From Teichococcus aestuarii (GTDB taxonomy: Bacteria; Pseudomonadota; Alphaproteobacteria; Acetobacterales; Acetobacteraceae), in assembly GCF_003116135.1 (NCBI RefSeq), contig NZ_PDOA01000002.1, positions 478,227 through 542,226 on the forward strand: 64,000 bases of DNA, in the 5' to 3' direction. A program made the position numbers and the translations under genes. Shown here one piece after another: positions 17,701 to 23,799 of this stretch; within the stretch, counting starts at the first letter, position 1, and the number at the start of each line of letters is the position of its first letter. The notes beneath the pieces are model-generated. The model was not told where the DNA came from. It saw nothing but the letters and a program-made list of their open reading frames with translations, and did no database searches.

Positions 17701-18235
17701 CGTCATCCTGTTCGAGGAGGACGGGGTGACGGAGGCGGCTCGCTTCACCCTGCCGCGCCAGCCCAAGGAGGATGGCGACTGCATCGCCGACTTCGTGCGC
17801 GACATCGGCGACGGGCCTTCGAGGCGCGACGTCATCGGCCTGCAGGTCGTCACCGTCGGCCAGAAGGCCAGCGACATCGCCCGCGAGTGGTTCGAGGGCA
17901 ACCGCTACCAGGACTACCTCTATCTGCACGGCCTCTCGGTGGAGATGGCCGAGGCGATGGCGGAATACGTCCACAAGCGCATCCGCGCCGAGCTGGGCTA
18001 TGCCGGCGAGGATGACCGCGACATGGAGAAGATGCTCTCCCAGGGCTATCGCGGCGGCCGCTACTCCTTCGGCTACCCCGCCTGCCCGCGGCTGGAGGAC
18101 CAGGCGCCGCTGCTGAAGCTGCTGAAGGCCGAGCGCATCGGCGTCTCGATCTCGGACGAGTGGCAGCTCCACCCGGAGCAGTCCACCAGCGCCATCGTGC
18201 TGCACCACCCGCGCGCCAAGTATTTCTCCGTGTGA
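14735..18235 (+). CDS. metH: Cobalamin-dependent methionine synthase
   Basis: A full-length 1166-residue MetH that transfers the methyl group of 5-methyl-THF to homocysteine through methylcobalamin. Domains in order: homocysteine-binding (1-320, zinc cysteines in GLNCATGP and LIGGCCGTS); folate-binding TIM barrel (about 340-620, starting SIGERCNANGSKAW); four-helix cap (about 650-730); cobalamin-binding Rossmann domain with DVHDIGKNLV (lower His ligand near residue 735), SGLLVKS and LLGGAAL; and the SAM-dependent activation domain (about 900-1166, YRGGRYSFGYPACP). It is co-transcribed with the ArsR-methyltransferase gene. A terminator follows. No cobalamin riboswitch is visible upstream. Confidence 0.98.
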   Translation: MARPPLLEALRDRVLLCDGGMGSRVQALTLDVEKDYWGKENCTEVLCLSRPELVREIHRGYYEAGSDMVLTNSFGGSPITLEEFELGSKAFEINKLSVELAREAAESFSDGRDRWVIGDIGPGTKLPSLGHIDYDTLERALTEQCRGLIAGGADALLTETNQDTLFIKAAVNAAKIALREAGRDIPIFVQVTVETTGTLLVGADIAAATTVVQALDVPLIGLNCATGPQEMAEHVRYLAQNWPGLISVQPNAGLPELVDGQTHYPLAAAEMASWMERFVTEDGVNLIGGCCGTSTPHIQALDAMLRRVGGGRFRPAPVARKVHWVPSVASLYGATTLRQENSYFSIGERCNANGSKAWRERQAAHDWDACVAIGREQVGEGSNSLDICTAFVGRDEMAEMNEVVRRFTGSVNAPLVIDSTETPVIEAALKLHGGKPIINSINFEDGEQAAEDRLKLAKKFGAAVIALTIDETGMAKTAEDKLRIATRLVEFACGKHGLPQSDLLIDPLTFTIATGNEDDRKLGEWTLEGIRLIRERFPDIQIILGLSNISFGLNPASRHVLNSVFLDHAVRAGMTGAIVHVSKIKPLHSIPPEEVKVAEDLIFDRRSEGYDPLQKLLEMFAGRKAADSAKKVKAETVEGRLKDRIVDGDRKGLDDELADALAKGIAPLDIINGILLDGMKVVGELFGAGKMQLPFVLQSAETMKAAVAWLEPHMEKIEGQEKGTIVLATVKGDVHDIGKNLVDIILTNNGYKVVNLGIKVPLNDMVAAVREHKAHAIGMSGLLVKSTVVMRENLEEMSRLGVEVPVLLGGAALTRNFVEDDCVRAYANGKVAYARDAFDGLHLMDKVMGNDFDGYLAALQSKRSGKSKNSTRTLGTADPRGFAPVDVNYAEARRRRLTAEEPVPVPPFWGARVMESDPKAIIPFLNERSLYQFQWGFRKQGRSLEDFIGWAKQELRPVLKRMLALAEQEKILRPQAIYGYWKCAGQGNDVILFEEDGVTEAARFTLPRQPKEDGDCIADFVRDIGDGPSRRDVIGLQVVTVGQKASDIAREWFEGNRYQDYLYLHGLSVEMAEAMAEYVHKRIRAELGYAGEDDRDMEKMLSQGYRGGRYSFGYPACPRLEDQAPLLKLLKAERIGVSISDEWQLHPEQSTSAIVLHHPRAKYFSV

Positions 18236-18258
18236 GAAGCGGGGCAGGGCGCAAGCCG

Positions 18259-18289
18259 GGGCGGGGCCGCGCCACAGCCCCGCCCTTTT
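18259..18289 (+). terminator. Intrinsic terminator of the metH operon
   Basis: GGGCGGGGC and GCCCCGCCC form a 9-bp stem with a 9-nt loop, followed at once by TTTT. It lies 23 nt after the metH stop codon. Confidence 0.75.
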
Positions 18290-18348
18290 CGGGTTTCCCT
18301 TCCCGGCGCTCCCTGGCCTAGAACGCCCTCGACTGGACACAGCGCAGG

Positions 18349-19245
18349 ATGAGCGGAATGAGCCGTGCGACGACCCTCGCGACGGGCAGCGTGGGCGTGG
18401 CCCTGGCGGTGCTGGGGCTGAAGGCGCTGGCCTGGTGGCTGACGGGCAGCGTGGCCCTGTTCGCCGATGCGCTGGAATCGATCGTCAACGTCGCCGCGGC
18501 CGTCGCGGCGCTGCTGGCCATCCGCCTCTCCGCCACGCCGCCGGATGCCAACCACCCCTATGGCCACGCCAAGGCCGAGTATTTCTCGGCCGTGCTGGAG
18601 GGGGTGCTGATCGTCGTCGCCGCCCTGCTGATCCTGAACGAGGCCTGGGGGGCGTGGCAGGCGCCGAGCGCGCCCACGGTGCCGGCCATGGGGCTGGCCA
18701 TCTCCACCCTGGCCACCGCCATCAATGGCGGTTGGTCCTGGCTGCTGTTCCGCAACGGGCGGCGGCTGCGCTCGCCGGCGCTGCTGGCCGATGCGCGGCA
18801 CCTGCTGTCGGATGTCATCACCTCCGCCGGGGTGGTGGTGGGGGTCGGCGCCGTGGCGCTCACCGGCATCCTGTGGCTCGACCCGCTGCTGGCGGCGCTG
18901 ACGGCGGTGAACATCCTGTTCTCCGGCTGGCAGCTGATGCGCGAGAGCGTCGGCGGGCTGATGGACGAGGCGGTGGAGCCGGGGCTGCTGGCGCGCATCC
19001 GCCACCTGGTCTCCACCGAGGCGGCCGGCGCCATCGAGGCGCACGACCTGCGCACGCGGCATTCCGGCAGCACCACCTTCGTCGAGTTCCACCTCGTCGT
19101 GCCCGGGGACATGCGGGTGGCCGAGGCGCACGAGATCTGCGACCGGATCGAGGCGGCGCTGAAGGCGGAGCTTGGCAGCGCGGTCATCACCATCCATGTG
19201 GAGCCGGAGATGAAGGCCAAGCACCAGGGGGTGCTGGTCCTCTAA
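18349..19245 (+). CDS. Cation diffusion facilitator (CDF) metal exporter
   Basis: A 298-residue inner-membrane antiporter exporting divalent metals such as Zn, Fe, Co or Cd. Six hydrophobic segments fill residues 10-200. Metal-site motifs are ALFADALESIVN (helix 2) and LLADARHLLSDVITSAG (helix 5), each with the paired Asp/His or Asp/Glu residues of CDFs. HPYGHAKAEYF follows helix 2. The soluble C-terminal domain (about 205-290) carries the HDLRTRHSGSTTFVEFHLVVPGDM fold. An ATG at 18361 is an alternative start. Cobalt handling next to cobalamin genes is tempting but unproven. Confidence 0.92.
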   Translation: MSGMSRATTLATGSVGVALAVLGLKALAWWLTGSVALFADALESIVNVAAAVAALLAIRLSATPPDANHPYGHAKAEYFSAVLEGVLIVVAALLILNEAWGAWQAPSAPTVPAMGLAISTLATAINGGWSWLLFRNGRRLRSPALLADARHLLSDVITSAGVVVGVGAVALTGILWLDPLLAALTAVNILFSGWQLMRESVGGLMDEAVEPGLLARIRHLVSTEAAGAIEAHDLRTRHSGSTTFVEFHLVVPGDMRVAEAHEICDRIEAALKAELGSAVITIHVEPEMKAKHQGVLVL

Positions 19246-19369
19246 AGTCTTTTCCGTTCGTACTGGCTCACGGAAAAGGCTCTAGATCGTTGTTTTCACG
19301 AGCATCTTCACGCGATCAGGCGAAGCAGCCTGCTCGCGATCTGCTCTAGCGTTTTCCCGGGAGGGCGGC
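19246..19369. repeat. Intergenic palindromic element (REP-like)
   Basis: The 124-bp gap is packed with dyads. CTTTTCCGT (19252-19260) is matched by ACGGAAAAG across a 12-nt loop. CGCGATCAGGC and GCCTGCTCGCG form an 11-bp stem with one mismatch. The direct repeat GCTCTAG flanks the second dyad. The form is that of a repetitive extragenic palindrome; only one copy is in this window. Confidence 0.45.
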
Positions 19370-19936
19370 ATGGTCAGGCTGGACAGGATCACCACGCGCG
19401 GCGGCGATGGCGGGCAGACCTCGCTCGGCGACGGCACGCGGGTGACCAAGGATTCGCTGCGCATCGAGGCGATCGGCGCGGTCGACGAGGCCAATGCCGC
19501 GATCGGCCTGCTGCGGCTGCACACCGAGGGCGGGCCGGACGCCATGCTGGCGCGCATCCAGAACGATCTGTTCGACCTCGGCGCCGATCTCTGCGTGCCG
19601 GGGGATGGCGCGGCGGAAGAGGGCGGCCGCGCCCGGCTGCGCATGGCCGACAGCCAGTGCGCCCGGCTGGAGGCGGAGGTGGCGACGATGAACGAGGACC
19701 TGCCGCCGCTGCGCTCCTTCATCCTGCCCGGCGGCACGCCGGCGGCGGCGCATGCCCATCTGGCGCGCACCGCGGCGCGGCGGGCCGAGCGGGTGGTGGT
19801 GGCGCTGATGGCGGCCGAGCCGGTGAACCCGGCGGCGCTGCGCTACCTCAACCGCCTCTCGGACCACCTCTTCGTGCTCTCCCGCGCGTTGAACGCGGGG
19901 GGTGATGTGCTCTGGGTGCCGGGGGGAGAAAGGTAA
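19370..19936 (+). CDS. Cob(I)alamin adenosyltransferase, PduO type
   Basis: A 188-residue cytoplasmic enzyme transferring adenosyl from ATP to cob(I)alamin to make adenosylcobalamin. The N-terminal ATP loop TTRGGDGGQTSLGDGTRVTK, GAVDEANAAIGLL, and the C-terminal RRAERVVVAL and NRLSDHLFVLSRALN are diagnostic of the PduO/MMAB family. GGGAGG lies 5 nt before the ATG. It sits downstream of metH and the CDF gene, completing a small cobalamin-using block. The stop codon is followed directly by the first copy of the three-hairpin element. Confidence 0.95.
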   Translation: MVRLDRITTRGGDGGQTSLGDGTRVTKDSLRIEAIGAVDEANAAIGLLRLHTEGGPDAMLARIQNDLFDLGADLCVPGDGAAEEGGRARLRMADSQCARLEAEVATMNEDLPPLRSFILPGGTPAAAHAHLARTAARRAERVVVALMAAEPVNPAALRYLNRLSDHLFVLSRALNAGGDVLWVPGGER

Positions 19937-19937
19937 G

Positions 19938-20055
19938 GGTTCTTTATTTGGAAAAAAGAACCAAAAAACTTTTTCGAGTTGGCGTTGCGCCCTGAGTGAC
20001 AGCGCCGCGCCAGACTCGAAAAGTCTTTTTGCTTCTTTTTCTTCAGAAAAAGAAG
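19938..20055. repeat. Three-hairpin convergent-end element, copy A (118 bp)
   Basis: An AT-rich element between converging stop codons at 19936 and 20065. Hairpin 1 pairs GGTTCTTT with AAAGAACC; hairpin 2 pairs ACTTTTTCGAGT..GCGC with GCGC..ACTCGAAAAGT; hairpin 3 is a perfect CTTCTTTTTCT / AGAAAAAGAAG. Hairpin 2 is followed by T-rich tracts on both strands, so it should terminate transcripts arriving from either side. Near-identical copies are at 22924 and 51494. Confidence 0.88.
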
Positions 20056-20064
20056 AAGCCTTTT

Positions 20065-20718
20065 CTAGAACATCCACCCCAGCGCCTGCGCGCCGAACCA
20101 GCACAGCACCGCCAGCACGCCGGTGGCGAACAGGCAGCCGGCCAGGGTGATGCCCAGCCCCACCCCCACCACGCGGCTGTCCTGCTCCACCACGCCCAGC
20201 GCCATGATGATGGTGCCGAAGGCGGGCGGCCCGTTGGTGCCCGGCCCAGGCAGGATCAGCATGAGGGCGGAATAGACCGTCATCCACCCCACCAGCCGCT
20301 CGGCGAAGGGGGTGGTGAACCAGCCGGGGCGAGGCCGCACGAACCGCTCCACATGCCGCAGCCCGGTGGAGGAGGCGGAGGCCAGGCGCAGCAGGTCGGT
20401 GCGCTTCACCGTGCGGCCGGCCAGGAAGCGCGGCAGCTTCGGCACCCGCCAGCCCAGCCCCATCTGCACGCCCAGGATCAGCATGGGCAGGCCGAACACG
20501 CTGGCCATGCCCGGCAGCAGGCTGGGCAGGCAGAGCAGCAGGATCAGCAGCCCGAAGGCGCGCTCGCCGAAGGCCTCCGCCATCTCGCCCAGGCTGATCC
20601 GTTCGCCGGGGAAGGTCGCCGCCACCTCCGCCACGATGCGGGAGATGGGCGCGGACTCGTCATGCGCCGTCGCGGCCGGGGCGGAAGCCGGGGCAGGCGG
20701 CATCGTATCGAGCATCAA
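20065..20718 (-). CDS. ExoD-family exopolysaccharide-related membrane protein
   Basis: A 217-residue inner-membrane protein of the ExoD family, named for exopolysaccharide and alkali-tolerance phenotypes in rhizobia; the mechanism is unknown. Family features: ERISLGEMAEAFGERAFGLLILLLCLPSLLPG, then SVFGLPMLILGVQMGLGWRVPKLPRFL, and a C-terminal pair of helices. About four to six hydrophobic segments. The first 25 residues are a soluble Pro/Ala tail. The start MMLDT at 20718 has a second Met directly after. The gene is monocistronic and read towards the repeat element. Confidence 0.9.
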   Translation of the reverse strand: MMLDTMPPAPASAPAATAHDESAPISRIVAEVAATFPGERISLGEMAEAFGERAFGLLILLLCLPSLLPGMASVFGLPMLILGVQMGLGWRVPKLPRFLAGRTVKRTDLLRLASASSTGLRHVERFVRPRPGWFTTPFAERLVGWMTVYSALMLILPGPGTNGPPAFGTIIMALGVVEQDSRVVGVGLGITLAGCLFATGVLAVLCWFGAQALGWMF

Positions 20719-21049
20719 GGAAGCCTTGTCCTGTTGCTGGCGGTCGCGCGCTGTCTCAGTGCCGGCGCGGCGCGGACGCTTTCCGGGGGCGCCTGGCAGG
20801 GCATTCCGCTGCGGCGCCTGCTTCTGTCCCGACTGGGCCGGAAAGGCCAGCTTTTCCGTTCATCCTCGCTCCTTGCGCCGGTGGGGGCCGCCCGGATGCG
20901 GCCGTCCCGCGGCATGACGCCGTGTTAATCTTCGCGAAGATGAGGGTGGCGGGGGAGGGCTTCAACGCCCGCGCCCGGGCCGGTTGCGCTTTTCCCCGGC
21001 CCGGCGATGCTGGCCCGGCCCATCCCCCGCCCTCCAGGAGGCCCCGCCG
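20719..21049. other. Non-coding gap between divergent exoD and DUF1194 genes
   Basis: 331 bases with no convincing gene. It contains a perfect 14-bp palindrome ATCTTCGCGAAGAT at 20928-20941, which could be an operator. AGGAGG at 21037-21042 serves the next gene. No recognised promoter consensus otherwise. Confidence 0.5.
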
Positions 21050-21667
21050 ATGCAGCCTGTCGATCTCGCCCTCTGCCTGGCGGTGGATGTCTCCGCCAGC
21101 GTGGATTTCGACGAGTTCGGGCTGATGGTGGGCGGCCTCGCCGCCGCCTTCCGCGCGCCGGACATCGCCGAGGCCTGCACGGCCGGGCCGCGCGGGGCGG
21201 TGGCGGTGTCGCTGCTGTTCTGGTCCTCGGCGCAGGAGGTGGCGGTGCCCTGGGCGCGCATCGCCGGCGCGGCGGAGGCGGAGGCGCTGGCGGAGGCGAT
21301 CGGCAACGCGCCGCGCCTGCCGGGGCCGGGGGCCACCGCGCTCGGGCCCGGCATGGCGGCGGGGCTGGCGCTGCTGGCGCGCTTCGGGGGGGAGGCCGGG
21401 CGGCTGGTGCTCGATGTCTCGGGCGACGGCGCCCACAACCAGGGCCGCCCGCCCGGCCCGGTGCGGGATATCGGGGTGGGGGCCGGCGTCACCATCAACG
21501 GGCTGGCCGTGCTGAACGAGGAGCCGGAGCTGCTGGCGCATTACGAGGCGGAGGTGATCGGCGGCCCCGGTGCCTTCGCCATGAGCTGCGCCGACTATGC
21601 CGATTTCGCCGACGCCATCCGCCGCAAGCTGCGGCGGGAGATCCTGGGCGGCACGCTGGTGGCCTGA
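21050..21667 (+). CDS. DUF1194 (VWA-like) protein
   Basis: A 205-residue protein of the DUF1194 family, which has a von Willebrand A-type fold. The MIDAS-like DVSASVD lies at residues 13-19, and VLDVSGDGAHNQGRPP and INGLAVLNEEPELLAHYE are family landmarks. Most relatives are exported, but from the best start (ATG 21050, CCAGGAGG 7 nt upstream) there is no signal peptide; a longer frame from 20984 also lacks a clear one. Function is unknown. Confidence 0.82.
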   Translation: MQPVDLALCLAVDVSASVDFDEFGLMVGGLAAAFRAPDIAEACTAGPRGAVAVSLLFWSSAQEVAVPWARIAGAAEAEALAEAIGNAPRLPGPGATALGPGMAAGLALLARFGGEAGRLVLDVSGDGAHNQGRPPGPVRDIGVGAGVTINGLAVLNEEPELLAHYEAEVIGGPGAFAMSCADYADFADAIRRKLRREILGGTLVA

Positions 21668-21797
21668 AAGCGCGCGCTTCCCCTTCCATTTCGGCTGGCC
21701 AGGGTGCAGCCTGGGGGTGGCTGTTTGTGCAGAGGCGCGGGTCGGGCCCGCCGGCTTCCGGATGGCCTTCCCCGAAGAGTTCGTCAGGACCGTCCAC

Positions 21798-22916
21798 ATG
21801 CTGTTGCTCATTCCCGGCCCCGTGCAGACCCGCCCCGAAGTGCGGGCGGCCATGGCCGTGGACATCGCCCCCTGGGACCGCGACTTCGCGCCCGAATACA
21901 TCGCCATCCGCGAGAAGGTGCGGGACCTGGCCGGCGGCGTGGCCGGGCGGCATGTCTGCCTGCCCCTGCAGGGCGCCGGCCACTTCATCACCGAGGCGGC
22001 GGTGCGCACCTTCGTGCCGCCCGGCACCGGCAAGCTGCTGATCCCGATGAACGGCGCCTATGCCGAGCGCATGGCGCGGCTGGCGCGGGAGGCCGGGCGC
22101 GCCGTGGTGGCGCTGCCCGCGCCCGACACGCAGGGCGTGGCGCCGGAGGCGGTGGCCGCGGCGCTGGCCGCCGACCCGTCCATCACCCATGTCGGCGTGG
22201 TCTATTCCGAGACGGGCAGCGGCATCGTCAACGACGTGCCGGCGATCGGCGCGGTGGTGCGGGCGGCGGGGCGGCGGATGATCGTCGACGCCGTCTCGGC
22301 CTTCGGCGCGCTGCCCTTCAGCCTCAGCGAGCAGCCGGAGGTGGATGCCGTCGTCTTCACCTCCAACAAGTGCATCGAGGGGCTGCCGGGCATCGGCTTC
22401 GCCATCTCCCCGGTGGAGCGGGTGGAGGCGGCGCGCGGCAACGCCCAGTCCTGGTCCTTCGACCTCGCCGATGTGTACGACACGGCGCAGCGCGCCGGCT
22501 GGGGCAGCTTCCGCTTCACGCCGCCGGTGCAGGCGCTGCACGCCTTCGGCGTGGCGCTGGACATCTACCTGGCGGAAGGCGGCCAGCCCGCGCGCCTCGC
22601 CCGCTACCGCGAGAATTGCCGCATCCTCTACGAGGGCGCGCAGCAGCTCGGCCTGCGCCCCTACCTGGACTGGGAGCACCAGGGGCCGATCATCGCCCTG
22701 TTCCACCAGCCGCAGGTGCCGGGCTTCGACCTGCAGCGCTTCGTCGAGGCGCTGAAGCGGCGCGGCGTGCTGATCAGCAACTTCTACAACACCGAGGCGC
22801 CGACCATGCGCATCGGCTGCATCGGCCATGTCGGGCCGGACGAGATGCGCTTCGCGCTCAACGCGCTGCGCGGGGCGCTGGAGGAGATGGGCGTGCGGCG
22901 GCGCGACGCTGCTTAG
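21798..22916 (+). CDS. Class V aminotransferase, 2-aminoethylphosphonate--pyruvate transaminase-like
   Basis: A 372-residue PLP enzyme. The N-terminus MLLLIPGPVQTRPEVRAAM and the PLP-lysine segment FTSNKCIEGLPGIGF match PhnW, which converts 2-aminoethylphosphonate and pyruvate to phosphonoacetaldehyde and alanine; HVGVVYSETGSGIVND is also characteristic. Related alanine-glyoxylate or serine-type class V enzymes are alternatives. No phosphonate transport or phnX gene is adjacent. An HAD gene is convergent, but it is of the 2-haloacid type. GTCAGGAC lies 7 nt before the chosen ATG; an in-frame ATG at 21762 is also possible. The stop is followed by repeat copy B. Confidence 0.85.
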   Translation: MLLLIPGPVQTRPEVRAAMAVDIAPWDRDFAPEYIAIREKVRDLAGGVAGRHVCLPLQGAGHFITEAAVRTFVPPGTGKLLIPMNGAYAERMARLAREAGRAVVALPAPDTQGVAPEAVAAALAADPSITHVGVVYSETGSGIVNDVPAIGAVVRAAGRRMIVDAVSAFGALPFSLSEQPEVDAVVFTSNKCIEGLPGIGFAISPVERVEAARGNAQSWSFDLADVYDTAQRAGWGSFRFTPPVQALHAFGVALDIYLAEGGQPARLARYRENCRILYEGAQQLGLRPYLDWEHQGPIIALFHQPQVPGFDLQRFVEALKRRGVLISNFYNTEAPTMRIGCIGHVGPDEMRFALNALRGALEEMGVRRRDAA

Positions 22917-22923
22917 AAGGGAA

Positions 22924-23040
22924 GGGTTCTTTTTTGTAAAAAGAGCCAAAAAACTTTTTCGAGTTGGTGTTGCGCTTTGAGTGAGAGCGCAACGCCAGAC
23001 TCGAAAAGTCTTTTTGCTTCTTTTTCTTCAGAAAAAGAAG
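22924..23040. repeat. Three-hairpin convergent-end element, copy B (117 bp)
   Basis: Lies between converging stops at 22916 and 23048. Hairpin 2 is the best formed of the three copies: TGGTGTTGCGCT pairs with AGCGCAACGCCA, inside the CGAGT/ACTCG outer stem. The last 44 bases, from AGACTCG to the end, are identical to copy A. Both strands carry T-runs after hairpin 2. Confidence 0.88.
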
Positions 23041-23047
23041 ATGGCTT

Positions 23048-23767
23048 TTACAATCCCAGCTTCCCCGCCAGATCCTCCAGGCTTTCCGCCACCACCTCCC
23101 AATCCTGCTCCGGGCGCAGGTCGGTCGTCTGCCCCGGCCCGTGCTCGGTGGGGCGCGGGATGAAGGCGGTGCGCAGCCCGCAGCGCCGGGCGGCGGCGAG
23201 ATCCCCATTGTGCGCGGCGACGAGCGCGATCTGCGCCGGCCGCAGCCCCAGCACCTCGGCGGTGCGGAGATAGGCCTCGGGCGAGGGCTTGTAGGCCTGC
23301 GCCACCTCGGCGCCGAGGATGGCGTCCCAGGGCAGGCCGGCGCGCTTGGCCATGTCCAGCATCAGCGCGATGTTGCCGTTGGAGAGGGGCGCGATGATGT
23401 AGCCCGCCTTCAGCCGGGTGAGGCCCGCCACCGAATCCGGCCAGGGGTCCAGCCGGTGCCAGGCGAGGTTGAGTTCGGCCAGCTCCGCTTCCGGCACGCG
23501 GGCCGGGTCGATGCCGAATTCCGGCAGCACCTGCTCCAGGTTCTCGCGGTGCAGCACGTCGAGCCGGGTGAAGGGGCGCCGGCCGCTGCGCACCTCCTCC
23601 ATGGCGGGAGAGTAGCGGCGGCGCCAGGCATCGGCGAAGGCCGCCGGGTCGGCCCCCGCCGCGCCGTGGCGCGCGAGGAAGGGCGCGGCCTCCCGCGCCA
23701 CGCCCTGGCGCCAGTCCACCACCGTGCCGAACACGTCGAACACCAGGGCGCGCACATCCTGCAGCAT
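23048..23767 (-). CDS. HAD-superfamily hydrolase, 2-haloacid dehalogenase type II-like
   Basis: A 239-residue cytoplasmic hydrolase. The start LVFDVFGTVVDWR carries the catalytic Asp of the HAD fold in the form typical of type II L-2-haloacid dehalogenases. LSNGN is motif II (Ser), YKPSPEAYL motif III (Lys), and VAAHNGDLAAARRCGLRTAFIPRP motif IV. Real substrates of such genes are often unknown. It starts 32 bp after the clc stop and reads the same way, so it is probably the last gene of the ilvE-rluA-clc operon. Its stop abuts repeat copy B. Confidence 0.87.
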   Translation of the reverse strand: MLQDVRALVFDVFGTVVDWRQGVAREAAPFLARHGAAGADPAAFADAWRRRYSPAMEEVRSGRRPFTRLDVLHRENLEQVLPEFGIDPARVPEAELAELNLAWHRLDPWPDSVAGLTRLKAGYIIAPLSNGNIALMLDMAKRAGLPWDAILGAEVAQAYKPSPEAYLRTAEVLGLRPAQIALVAAHNGDLAAARRCGLRTAFIPRPTEHGPGQTTDLRPEQDWEVVAESLEDLAGKLGL

Positions 23768-23799
23768 CGTCTCTCTCCCTTGTCGTTGGCGGCCGCCGG

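Noticed and set aside
13748..18340. A 1530-codon open frame on the minus strand opposite metH
   Set aside because: Caused by the high GC content and codon bias of metH. It has no domain, is rich in His/Arg/Ala as antisense frames are, and metH is complete on the other strand.
23048..23767. The HAD gene as phosphonoacetaldehyde hydrolase (phnX) beside the PhnW-like gene
   Set aside because: The FDVFGTVVDWR start is of the 2-haloacid dehalogenase type, and the genes are convergent and separated by repeat copy B.
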